From the NCBI GenBank assembly GCA_009760885.1, contig CM019713.1, positions 4,023,531 through 4,087,530 on the forward strand: a stretch of 64,000 nt of DNA, in the 5' to 3' direction. This document shows, piece after piece, positions 32,500 through 42,244 of the stretch. The stretch comes from Achatina immaculata (Eukaryota; Mollusca; Gastropoda; Stylommatophora; Achatinidae). The position numbers and the translations under genes were made by a program. The notes below the pieces were generated by a model, which was given only the letters and a program-made list of their open reading frames with translations, was not told where the DNA came from and made no database searches. Within the stretch, counting starts at the first letter, position 1. Each line of letters starts with the position of its first letter.

Positions 32500-34044
32500 G
32501 ATTTACGGTAAGGTCAGGAATTTTTGTGGCCCCCCCCCCCTCCTAAATGGGACAAAATTAAAACTCTCTCGCTACCAAATTAATTTCCGTCTTCTGCCGT
32601 GATAAACTTTGATGAGAAACTTTGGTAGAGAGAAACTAGAAGGAAATTACTCTATATAATATGAAATATAGGTTGATTTGAAAATATGCAACTTTTCATT
32701 TTATTTACACTTTGCGTAAATATCGCTCTCAGCGCAGATTCACAAAGGTTTGCAGGCACTGAGAATGTTGTTTTAGGTTGAAAGAGTTTTTAAAAAGAAG
32801 AAGAAGAAGACGAAGAAAAAGAAAATAATATACAGCTTGCACATATCGTGACAACTGATATAGGTAAACGGCGATTAACCCCTAAACATCAATACTTGTT
32901 TCATTATTTTTGAAATTTTATTTGTACAAACTGTCAAAATGTATGTAAATACAAAGTCCCAAACGTTTGAATTCGCTTTGATTCAGACTGCACTGTCTTA
33001 ACTCCCCTGCCTAACAAATTTCTTTTTGAAGTGATGTAAAAGTATGAAAGGCTTTAAAAATTAAATTCTTCTAATTAATTAAAAATTCAAATTTTGAAGA
33101 TCGTAATTACTATACTTCAGTTCAAACAGCGTGCAAGCGCTTCTTTGGATGCGAGATATTGTTCTCAGTAGATGATGAAGTTTTATTCCGAAAGTTATAA
33201 ACTTTTAAAAACTTTTTTTTTTCCCCCATCGTCATTTTTGTAGCGAGTTACAACGTAAATATGAATAATACGCGACTAAAGTTATCTCCCCCTCCTGGAT
33301 AGCGCTGACGACCGACCTTCTGGCCGCAGACGAAAGTCACAGTGATTGCTAGTACGTCGTTTGTCACTGTGCTTGCCTACACATCCATCAGTTGACAGTG
33401 AACGGGCATATCGAGTGTCCCAAAGGGGCGATCGCCTTCCGCAGTGTTTGCTTGTACCAATCTGACCGCAGACCTAGACAGAACTGTTGGACCTTTCCAG
33501 TCATCGGTCTTAGCTAGATTTTTTTCTTTTTTAATCTCAGGAGAGGTTAGTGGAATGAAGGGAAGAGAGAAGAAAGGGCAAAGAAGAGAGACAAGAGTAG
33601 GAGGAGAGTGAAAGCGGAGTATTGCATCTTAATTCTAGTCCTCCGTGTCGACAGAGACTTTGAACTTGTCTGTGAGCGGCTTTCTCTTTAGCAGAATACT
33701 AACAGGAAATCTTAGAGTTCTTATAATTAAGTTCTATTTCTTGTTCCAACTTGAAGATGCTTATTTTGTTCTACTGGGAATTCTTAGATCCGTTTTACAG
33801 TTCATTTCAGCCTCATTCATTGTCAGAACACTTGCTGCTCCTTTAAGAGGCTCTTTTGTGGATCATATGAGGAGCACTTCTTAGGAGCTACGTAACAGGG
33901 CAGTTCTCGATGTTTTAGTGTCTGCCATGAGCGTGAAAGGAGACCTGTATATAGTGAAAGCGTGGTCCAATAATGGCACTGAGGTACACTTAGGGATATT
34001 CTTTTGGTACGGAGACTTTCTTTGTCTTGACGGAATAACTCTAC
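32500..34044. other. Longest low-repeat stretch of the inferred intron
   Basis: About 1.5 kb without tandem repeats or transposon motifs. 33290-33480 is relatively CpG-rich and complex. I see no credible exon. Such a block could hold regulatory DNA, but nothing in the sequence proves it. Confidence 0.4.
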
Positions 34045-34136
34045 CACAGTGAGTGGTTCTTGACCTTTTCCGGCCTGAGAATAAATGTGGGCTCCTCATT
34101 AAAAAAAATAAATCAATAAATGTAACCAAGATGGTG

Positions 34137-34184
<48 letters not shown>

Positions 34185-34275
34185 TGAGCTGTTTCATGGA
34201 TCGCCAAAAATCCTTCCTTTGACCCCTTAGGAGTTCATGGACACCAAGGGTTAAGAGCTATTGCTCTAGAGGATC
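34045..34275. mobile_element. Possible hAT-like non-autonomous element
   Basis: Left side AGTGGTTCTTGACCTTTTCC and right side GGGTTAAGAGCTATTGCTC are imperfect inverted copies in the style of hAT ends (TGGTTCTTGACC against TAGCTCTTAACC). A (TA)n expansion lies inside at 34140-34180. No target duplication could be fixed. Confidence 0.35.
34140..34181. repeat. (TA)n microsatellite
   Basis: About 20 uninterrupted TA dinucleotides. Confidence 0.95.
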
Positions 34276-34399
34276 GTGTGGTCAGCATCGTGCCTGGCTG
34301 TCCTACTTCGCCAGCTTCAGGTGGAACCGTGGACATATTTCTATATCTGGGTGACTTGGGGCGATTCCAGCCGGATTCCGGTCATTTGTCTTCTAATAC

Positions 34400-34735
34400 T
34401 CAGTCAATAGGTTATAGACATTAACTGTCATACACAGACAGTAGGTCATAAGACATGGACTATCTTATAATACGCAGACAGTAGGTCATAAGGCATGAAC
34501 TATCTTATAATACACAGACAGTAGGTCATGAGACATGAACTATCTTATAATACACAGACAGTAGGTCATGAGACACGAACTATCTTATAATACACAGACA
34601 GTAGGTCATGAAACATGAACTATCTTATAATACCAAGACAGTAGGTCATAAGACATGAACTATCTTATAATACACAGACAGTAGGTCATAAGACATGAAT
34701 TGTCTTACAATACGCAGACAATAGGTCAGAGACAA
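34400..34735. repeat. 40-bp minisatellite
   Basis: Eight units of ACACAGACAGTAGGTCATAA(GACATGAACTATCTTATAAT), with few changes. Confidence 0.95.
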
Positions 34736-34837
34736 TCTGCTAATGGCGTGACGCATAGAAATTACTGCCTGACCGCATATGTTAGGGAAAACGGTCTCTT
34801 AAATTAGAGAAAGAGGGTCTGCAGAGCAAAGTACACT

Positions 34838-35058
34838 AGAGCAATGGTTAACAACATTTTTTTTTTACATCCAAGAACCACATACGAGTTACAGACCACA
34901 CGATCTTGGGCGTAATTATCACAATGTCATGAGCCAATAATTATTTATATTCATTAGATGACACAATCGATAACGAAGCTGCGGACCGCCCGATAATGCT
35001 CAGAGGCCCGTTTGTGGCCCATGGATCTCAGGTTTGGAACTACCACACTATAGAACAT
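34838..35058. mobile_element. hAT-like MITE
   Basis: Starts CAATGGTTAACAAC and ends GTTTGGAACTACCA, imperfect inverted ends of hAT style. Internal GCGGACCGCCCGATAATGCT is typical of such elements. Flanking octamers CACTAGAG (left) and CACTATAG (right) match at 7 of 8 positions, the expected hAT target size. It has no coding capacity. Confidence 0.5.
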
Positions 35059-35059
35059 T

Positions 35060-35815
35060 GTATATTTGGTGTTAGTGTGTTAAGGGACAGATATAAATGC
35101 CCAGAAAAAAAAAGAGTCAGCTTCGTCTATGCAAACTCCACCTAACACATCTTTACACATGATTTCTTCACTCTCATGCTATCGACCATCCAGTTTCCGC
35201 TGTACTGTTGCTTAGGTTAAAGTACTCTTCCAGACTTTTTGATGTCTTATCTTAACACCGCCTTCCATCTCTCAACCGCACGGCTTCACAGACGCAGCCG
35301 GTGTAAGTCTGCTGACGCAACCTTATTTTTCCGGCTTCCATTTCGCCCAAATATTTGTTTGATCATTTAAAATGAACTGGGTGTTAAGTAGGAAATCGTG
35401 TGTGATTTTGTTTTTCTCTTAAAAAATAAACCAAGAAGAAAAACCACATACTAAACATCGAGTTTAATCTTTCTTTAGTGTGATTCTTCTAAAAGTGAGT
35501 GTAATCTCTGGAGAGTCTTGCGCTATTGCTTGTGTATATCCACTAATACATCTTCTAGCAGGGAAAAACTTCACATCATTAAACGTCTGCCTGGAAAATG
35601 GGGAAAGGAAGAGGGGGTAGGGGAACTCATTAATAAATTATTATCAAACTAATTCGATTTTCTGATAAGGGAAAGTACTCACTCTTCCCCCCCCCCCCGC
35701 CAACCTCTTTTAGTAATGATTGCTGCTTTTAATTTAAATCTTGTGGCAGACAGCTATGATACAGTAAACATATCAAGGAAGTGCTGGTGTTACAGTTGTA
35801 AAACAGTTATTGGTG
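35060..35815. other. Unique intronic sequence
   Basis: No exon seen. A C run at 35687-35698 and a (TTTC)n run at 35820-35842 border it on the right. Confidence 0.4.
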
Positions 35816-35844
35816 ATTCTTTCTTTCTTTCTTTCTTTCTTTAA

Positions 35845-36169
35845 TCTCCCTGTATCCGCGAGCTGGTGTTCTGTGCAGCCGATGCCGTGAAGGTGTTGAA
35901 GCACAGCATCGTATCGGCGTGGAAGCGAGTTATGACAGCTATTTTTTTTTCAGTCCCGGAATACAGTTAATAAAGGAGGGGGTGTGCAATACTTCTTTAG
36001 CAGACTCCACCACCATGGAGACTGTGGTGATCCCTGCCCCTTTTAGCCAGGCGAGGCCTGTTATTGGGGGTACTAACGGAGAGGTGGGATAGGGCCTTGG
36101 TCAGCTATGTTCTGCTAACCCTGACGTTATCATATCAGCTATGGACAGCCTCTTCACCCCCTGATGAGC

Positions 36170-36172
<3 letters not shown>
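35845..36172 (+). repeat. Dispersed repeat family P, copy 1
   Basis: Shares with 38838-39255 the boxes GAGCTGGTGTTCTGTGCAGC, CAGCATCGTATCGGC, CTTTAGCAGACTCCACCACC and GTGATCCCTGCCCC, and a single core module CTAACCCTGACGTTATCATA with TCAGCTATGG. It ends CTCTTCACCCCC. GCCGATGCCGTG and the later GCATCGTATCGGC can pair into a hairpin. No ORF. Possibly a Helitron/pearl-like non-autonomous element. Confidence 0.7.
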
Positions 36173-36174
<2 letters not shown>

Positions 36175-36220
<46 letters not shown>

Positions 36221-36300
36221 TTAAATGGTCAAGTCACATGGGGCTTATCCAAGGGTTTTCCACAAACGCCTGTCCTTTGCCTGTTTTTTTTTCTTTTTCG
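36175..36300 (-). mobile_element. LINE 3' end, (GA)n-tailed family, very short
   Basis: A (CT)n tract at 36175-36216 is followed by family sequence on the minus strand ending in KDRRLWKTLG-like codons (GTTTTCCACAAACGCCTGTC on the plus strand, shared with 2.4 kb). Fewer than 30 codons remain. Confidence 0.75.
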
Positions 36301-36361
36301 TGACGAGCTATTAAGATGATGTAAATGTTTTAAAACTGTTACCGATGCTACTGAGTATTCA

Positions 36362-36800
36362 TAATTATCGTCATCATCATCACTGTCAGGTGCGGTGCAG
36401 GTGGGTGTTGGAGAACATGCTTCTTCATAGATCTCGCTCCTTGATATTTTCATTCAGCTCAGTTGCTGACTTTTTAAATTGTGCCATCGCGTTAGACTGT
36501 GCATGATTTTCTTTTTCTTCTCGTTGTCTTCCCTGTCTCTCTTTCCGTTTATCTTTCATGTTGTTACTATGATATTTTCAACCCCTCGTCTTCTCATTAT
36601 TTCTCCAATGATTGTCGTTTTTTTTATACATTTAGTTAGGTTTCTTTCCAGTTACTTATGATAAACATTCATTGTTTGCCTTCTTAGCTGTCCTTGGTGC
36701 TCTAAACATTCCTGTAAGAAACCACATCTCTGTTGCCTCAGTGAACTTTGCATCGATCTTTTGTTTATCCATAACTCACTTCCATGCAGAAGGATGTATT
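36362..36800 (-). mobile_element. LINE 3' end, (TGA)n-tailed family, decayed
   Basis: Starts with (CAT)n at 36368-36380, then the minus strand follows the same order as 29.95-30.35 kb: the SRHGT end region, the GRPRE region, an FIG-like block and a NVW/FLRR region near 36715. Many stops and indels. Older than the copies at 30 and 48 kb. Confidence 0.75.
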
Positions 36801-37139
36801 ACTATATACATAATACTAAATGTTATAAAATAATGTTTACAAATATCAAAGGGCAGCTAACTCGATGCACAAAAGCTTACACATTTTCTCCTCAGAAAAC
36901 TGAATGCGGAAATATGATGACGTTGAAGAAAAAGAATAAAGTAAACGATAGTTTTACCAATGAAACGACCAGGTAAAAGCAGAATACGAGTACACGCACA
37001 GAAATGAAAATACTGAAGATGATAAATGTGAAAGTAATCTTTGTAATTCTTCAGTGTAAGTATGCATGGATGAGTGATAAAGGTTTTCTTGGTGAAAATA
37101 TGTGACATGTGTAAAGGAAGATTTTAAGCTGAATCAGCC
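36801..37139. other. Unique intronic sequence
   Basis: AT-rich; nothing recognised. Confidence 0.4.
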
Positions 37140-37430
37140 AGCCAGTCAGTCAATCATTTGCATGTCCCTTGCGGAACTTAGCCTCCCTAACAGCACTCCT
37201 GTACGCCTCTCGGTTGTAAACAAGATGCCCTGCTACTGATACGTCCATTTGCAGATCATCAACGATGTCTTGCAGCCATCTTCTCCTTGGTCTTCCTCTC
37301 TTTCTTTTTCCCTTTATGTACCCTTCCAAGACGGTCTTCTCTAAATTCTCATAACGTTTAATATGTCAAAAATATTTAAGTTTTCTCTCTTTAATCTTCT
37401 TTACTAGCCAACCTTCTCTACATTAAGTTT
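37140..37430 (-). mobile_element. LINE 3' end, (TGAA)n-tailed family
   Basis: Minus strand encodes the family C-terminus ending FRKGHAND, with KRRWLQDIVDDLQMD upstream and RERKLKYF near 37380. The tail is degenerate (TGAC/TGGC type, 37140-37160). Several substitutions break the frame. Confidence 0.85.
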
Positions 37431-38440
37431 TAAGCCGAACAGTGAAGTGAAAATAAATGACCTTTAGCAGTGAAGGACGGATGATTATCGGCGTGGGTGA
37501 GAGAGGGGGGCGGGAATCAAATATAGCTCCTCACCCAACCTTACCCCTTTCTTCTCACCAAAAAAAAAAGAATATTTTATGTAGAATAATTATTTGTAAA
37601 AATTTGCAAAGAAGTTGGAAGGATAATAAACAAAGAGTGATCCTTCCTTAACACTGCCTCCTGGGAACTCGCCTTCCCCCCCACCACGACCCTGGGGACG
37701 TCTCCCTCAGCGCGGTTCTCGGGGAAAGTCGCCCACCTTCGCCGCCGCCCTCTTGGTACGCCACTCACCTTGAGGCATCATCTCTGTCTCACTGGATACC
37801 GGAGATTTTCCTTCTCCAGGAAGAAAAAAAAAATACGCCCAGCAGAAGGTCGCCTTTCATGACCTGGAGAATTTTAACAGACAGTTCTTCTTAAGCAAAG
37901 AAAAAAAAAACTAGAAAACAAAAACAAGTAGAACCAAAAATAGTAGGAGGAACAGAGAGTGAAGCACTTCTGAGAACCCGGCTGGTCCTACTAGAGGTTC
38001 CACCACTTTTCACTGGAGATGAGGGCAGGGTCAGACGTACTTCCTGTTAGAGGAGGAGCAGTTGTCGTTCTTTCCACGTGCTCTTGTGTGAGTTGTGAGT
38101 TTTTAGTCTCACCGAAGAGAAACCCGACTCTGGCCGAGGTCTGAATTTAGTTTGTGAGCGTTGTGTTAATATACGAGCGCGCGAGTGAGTGAGATTACCA
38201 AGTGACTGAGTGAGCGAAGGAATGATGCACATGATAAATCTTCTTCTTCTTCTTCTTCTTCTTCCCACAATGGCACTGGTTGCGTTGTGTGCGCCTTGCG
38301 ACCCTACATATCCGACATCGGCTTGGTGTAGTTTAGGGCTATGTGTGCATTATCATTCCCATTCCTGTTCACTCGACCAGACAACTATTTCCTGCCGAGA
38401 AAGGGGGTGGGGGGAGCACCACTGGGAGGCAGAGAAAGGT
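37431..38440. other. Unique intronic sequence, partly GC-rich
   Basis: 37650-37780 and 38090-38190 are richer in CpG than the surroundings. The minus strand at 37768 has ATGATGCCTCAAGGTGAGT, an ATG close to a donor-like site, but no family match. A (CTT)n run is at 38240-38265. No gene called. Confidence 0.35.
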
Positions 38441-38447
38441 CTTGGTT

Positions 38448-38815
38448 TGTCAACCCTGACACAAGCAGTCAACTATGACTCTCTGACCACCATCTCATTC
38501 AGTCAACCCTGACACAAGCAGTCAACTATGACTCTCTGACCACCATCTCATTCAGTCAACCCTGACACAAGCAGTCACCTGTGACTCTCTGACCACCATC
38601 TCATTCAGTCAACCCTGACACAAGCAGTCAACTATGACTCTCTGACCACCATCTCATTCAGTCAACCCTGACACAAGCAGTAAAATATGACTCTCTGACC
38701 ACCATCTCATTCAGTCAACCCTGACACAAGCAATCAGCTATGACTCTCTGACCACAAATCCCATTCAGTCAACCCTGACACAAGCAGCCAGCTATGGGTC
38801 CGCGACCACCATCTC
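38448..38815. repeat. 53-bp minisatellite from family P module
   Basis: Seven units of AGTCAACCCTGACACAAGCA(GTCAACTATGACTCTCTGACC)ACCATCTCATTC, exact 53-bp period between 38501 and 38554. The unit combines the family P core (AACCCTGACAC...CTATG) with the CCACCATCTCATTCAG end seen at 39218. Confidence 0.93.
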
Positions 38816-38837
38816 ATCATGTCTGGTACTATCTACC

Positions 38838-39255
38838 TGTAAACTGCAAGCTGGTGTTCTTTGCAGCCGATGCTGTGAACATGTTGAGGCGCAGCATCGT
38901 ATCGGCTTGGGAGCGGGTTATGGCAGCTATTTTTTTCAGTCTCTGATTGCAGCTGAAAAGCAGGGGGGGGGTGGAGTGTGCAATACTTCTTTAGCAGACT
39001 CCACCACCATGGGGACTATGGCGATCCCTGCCCCGTTAGCCAGGCTAGCCCTGTTACTGCGAGGAGGAGAGGGGTACCAACGGAGAAGTGGGACAGGGTC
39101 TTGATCATCTATGGTTCGCTAACTCTGACGCTAACATATCAGCAGCTATGGGTCTCTGCTTGCCTGACTGGACAGCATCTTCACCCCCCAACCCCCCCCC
39201 CCCCCGGGGCCACCATCTCATTCAGCTTGCCTAGCACATCTTCGACTCCTGCGAG
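38838..39255 (+). repeat. Dispersed repeat family P, copy 2
   Basis: Aligns along its length with 35845-36172, with the hairpin-forming GCCGATGCTGTG / CAGCATCGTATCGGC and the block CTTTAGCAGACTCCACCACC. The core module is CTAACTCTGACGCTAACATA. It ends CATCTTCACCCCC then CCACCATCTCATTCAG after a C/G run. Confidence 0.75.
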
Positions 39256-39714
39256 ATAAGTAAACACGTGCAGGATTCAGAAGAAGAGCAAACTCTGAAT
39301 ATAGCGGAATACTGTTTCTCTCAAAAAAGTTAAAACTTCTGAACACAAAAAAAAAAAAAACACAACGAAACAAAAGCGACCAAAACCAAACTGTTTTAAC
39401 GTCTTTCGCTTTTTGAGCGTTTGCATAAGAATCGAAACGATTTCAATCAAGTGACCGTATTTTCTTGATTGAATAAACTACCTGCAGGTAAACGATGTGC
39501 ATCGGTTTAGAAGGGGGGGGGGGGCAGCGGCGGAAAGGTCAAAGGTGACAGCGACAGATGAATTCCTTATTAAACCATCACATGTAGAATTCGTTAAAAC
39601 AAGCCCGTATTCATAAGAACTCCGATAATGCCTCTCCGTTGTTGGAACGAAGGAAAATTCCGCAGGTACCACCGTTAGCAAAACCAAATTGTACTTACAG
39701 AGAGAGGGCTTTTG
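39256..39714. other. Unique intronic sequence
   Basis: No gene seen; A run at 39347-39360 and G run at 39514-39523. Confidence 0.4.
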
Positions 39715-39760
39715 TTGTTGTCGTTGTTGTTGTTGTTGTGTTGTTGTTGTTGTTGTTTAT
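39715..39760. repeat. (GTT)n microsatellite
   Basis: Interrupted GTT trinucleotide run. Confidence 0.95.
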
Positions 39761-40009
39761 TTAAATTTGCCCTCGAGTTAGTGGATTTAAAGCTTGGCCA
39801 TTGATTTCTGTTATTGATTTGGTTTTTCGCGACATAGCGCCCGTAGACAGGAATGAACGGTGAATAATGTTGCTAGAAAAGCCCAGGAGAAAGGGTAATG
39901 GATGTTCTTAGTTGGCAAGCTCCTGGAAGGCGCAGTGTGCCCGGACCATGGTCGTGGAGGAGTATTGACAATGATGTTATTGACAAGGTTTCGGAGAACC
40001 TATGTTCTT

Positions 40010-40215
40010 AGATATTGCATGGGCGGGGGCGGGGGGTGGTGAAGTTTTGTTGGATTTGTCACATTGTTACGAATTGCCCGGGGCGGGGTGGTGAAGTTTT
40101 GTTGGATTTGTCACGTTGTTACGAACTGCATGGGCGGGGGGTGGTGAAGTTTTGTTGGATTTGTCACGTTGTTACGAACTGCATGGGCGGGGGGTGGTGA
40201 AGTTTTGTTGAATTT
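40010..40215. repeat. ~53-bp G-rich minisatellite
   Basis: Four units of GGTGAAGTTTTGTTGGATTT(GTCACGTTGTTACGAACTGC)ATGGGCGGGGG. The G runs differ in length between units. Confidence 0.92.
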
Positions 40216-40449
40216 TTTACACTGGTTACAAGTTTCTAGGTCTTGAAAAAAAACTTTATAATTTTGTTTCAGAGTATATTAATTCTATGGACAAAAGAAG
40301 CTTCCACGCCGTTAGAGAATTAGAAGACTAGTAAAAGATTTAGAGAACATGTAAAAACTTCAAAAGTTCATAGATTCTAGTAAAAGCGTCGAAAAATTTA
40401 GAGAGTTTATAGGTTCATGCAAAAATCCTCCAGATATTTTTTTATAGAG

Positions 40450-40759
40450 TTTATACATCGCAGGGCGGCCTGGTTGATTGAGATGTTAAGCGCTCGGTTC
40501 ACTAATCCGGTATTACCGGGTTAAAATCCCAGCAGTGGGAGTTTTTTTTTTTTTTTATTCACTTAAAAGGCCCCGGGATCCACCCAGCCTCTGAAAATTG
40601 GTGCCAGAGAAATCTGGAAAGGTAAACGCGGCCTAGCTTGGTAATGGCCACATACTCATATGCTGATGGCGTTGGAGATACGGGCCTAACACCGTTTTCC
40701 CAATATGCCTTAATGGCATGGAAAAGGGAAATTTTGCCTTTTACTTTATACATCGCAGG
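40450..40759 (+). mobile_element. tRNA-derived SINE with 15-bp target duplication
   Basis: The body is 40465-40744, flanked on both sides by identical TTTATACATCGCAGG (40450-40464 and 40745-40759). The head has a Ser/Leu-tRNA-like layout: GGTTGATTGAGATGTTAAGC (A box) and GGGTTAAAATCCC (B box). After a T run follows a body with CCACCCAGCCTCTGAAAATT, CCAGAGAAATCTGGAAAGG and the end GCCTTAATGGCATGGAAAAG ... GCCTTTTAC. A second copy is at 49660. It has no coding potential and would depend on a LINE for movement. Confidence 0.9.
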
Positions 40760-41390
40760 TTTCTACCTGTAAATACAGGGGTTTTTTTTAATTTTTAGAA
40801 TGCGATGCCTGAAATACTCGTTATTCGCTGGAAGCTAGAGTAAAACCTATTTCTGCCAACTCGCTTTCTTCTAGAGCTCTCTCATCTTCCATCGCTTTTT
40901 GTGATAGCGTAATTCCTCGTTAGCTTGGCCTCCTTTTGATCAAGGCACAATGCGCCTTTGAGACACCATGAGGCGCTTGGAGAATATCTAAGCATTTGGC
41001 GTCGTTCTGATGAGGCCTTCTGGACTCTTACAGGATTTTGCTCGTGTTGATTGACAAAAACAAAACAAAACAAAAAAACCCCCGCCATTAAGAACAGCTT
41101 AGTTTGCTTTCATCCGGCTGAATCTTGAACTCCCTAGAACGTAGCTGTTGGCACTGGACGTTAGAGCTAGAGAAGGCTGGACAGTCCCAAATTTGGGTCA
41201 CTTCCTGCAACGTGTTCGCTTTGCAGGAAATATCTCAGTTGTCTGGCAAATGATTCTCTATGAAGATCATAGGACACGTCCAGAAAGAAAGAAAGAAAGA
41301 AAGAAAAAAACCGCGCAGGAAACAGTCACGGTTTTTTTGAGAACGATGTAAGGGACGGATTGTTGGGTCTTATATCGCGGCACTACAGCT
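40760..41390. other. Unique intronic sequence
   Basis: No exon recognised; short (AAAG)n run at about 41283-41305. Confidence 0.4.
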
Positions 41391-41394
41391 TCAT

Positions 41395-41820
41395 CCTCTT
41401 CTGTGTTTCTGAAGCTGCGAGCTTAATGTTCATTGTAGCTGATCTGATGAATACCGCTAAAAGACCGGGGGGGGGGGGGCTGTGTAATATCTCTTTTAGC
41501 AGACTTCATCGCCATGAGATACTATGGTGATCTCTGCCCCGTTAGCAACACAAGGTTGTTGAGGGGGGGGGGGTATATCAACGGTGAGGTGAATCAGATT
41601 CGCCAACCCTGACACTAGCATGTCACCTATGAGTCGCCAACCCTGACACTAGCATGTCACCTATGAGTCGCCAACCCTGACACTAGCATGTCACCTATGA
41701 GTCGCCAACCCTGACACTAGCATGTCACCTATGAGTCGCCAACCCTGACACTAGCATGTCACCTATGAGTCACTGGCTGTCGCATCGGACAACGTCTTCA
41801 CCACCAACCCCCCCCCCCCC
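41395..41820 (+). repeat. Dispersed repeat family P, copy 3, with 34-bp array
   Basis: Diverged family P sequence: CTTTTAGCAGACTTCATCGC and GGTGATCTCTGCCCCGTTAG correspond to copies 1 and 2. The core module has expanded into about five 34-bp units AGTCGCCAACCCTGACACTA(GCATGTCACCTATG) at 41604-41770. The end GTCTTCACC matches the other copies. Confidence 0.72.
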
Positions 41821-42244
41821 CCAAAAAAAAACAGCTCTTAAGAACTCATTAACTTTACCTTCTTTTTTTTCTACAACTCATAAAACGAAAAGATCATTGG
41901 ACTCAAGAGTCTGGAGTTAGAAGACTGGTAAGGAGTTAGGAATATCCGACACTCAGTCATCATTACTGTTCTTCTCCCTGTCCCTCTTCGCTAGAGCAAA
42001 AACGCTGTCTCCTCTCATCATTTTAAACAGGGGGGCTGAATATTGATTGACGGTTCTTGAGTTCATGCAGCAGTAGTTTTGATTACTGCTTAAATCGGCA
42101 GTTCCGAAATACCGTGAGCTTTTCACGAGGCGAAGGTGAATTGTAGTTCTTCATCTCATGATTTTGTTCCCGTAAAATCTTTCAGTTATTTCCCTATCTC
42201 AGTAAGGTCAAAACGTAGGTATTAGGGAAACTAAATATGGGTTA
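41821..42244. other. Unique intronic sequence
   Basis: C and A runs at 41811-41830, then non-repetitive sequence without a visible gene. Confidence 0.4.

Noticed and set aside
37577..37800. Possible minus-strand exon with ATG near GTGAGT
   Set aside because: Arg/Gly-rich frame without family match; an ATG close to a donor-like site alone is weak evidence.
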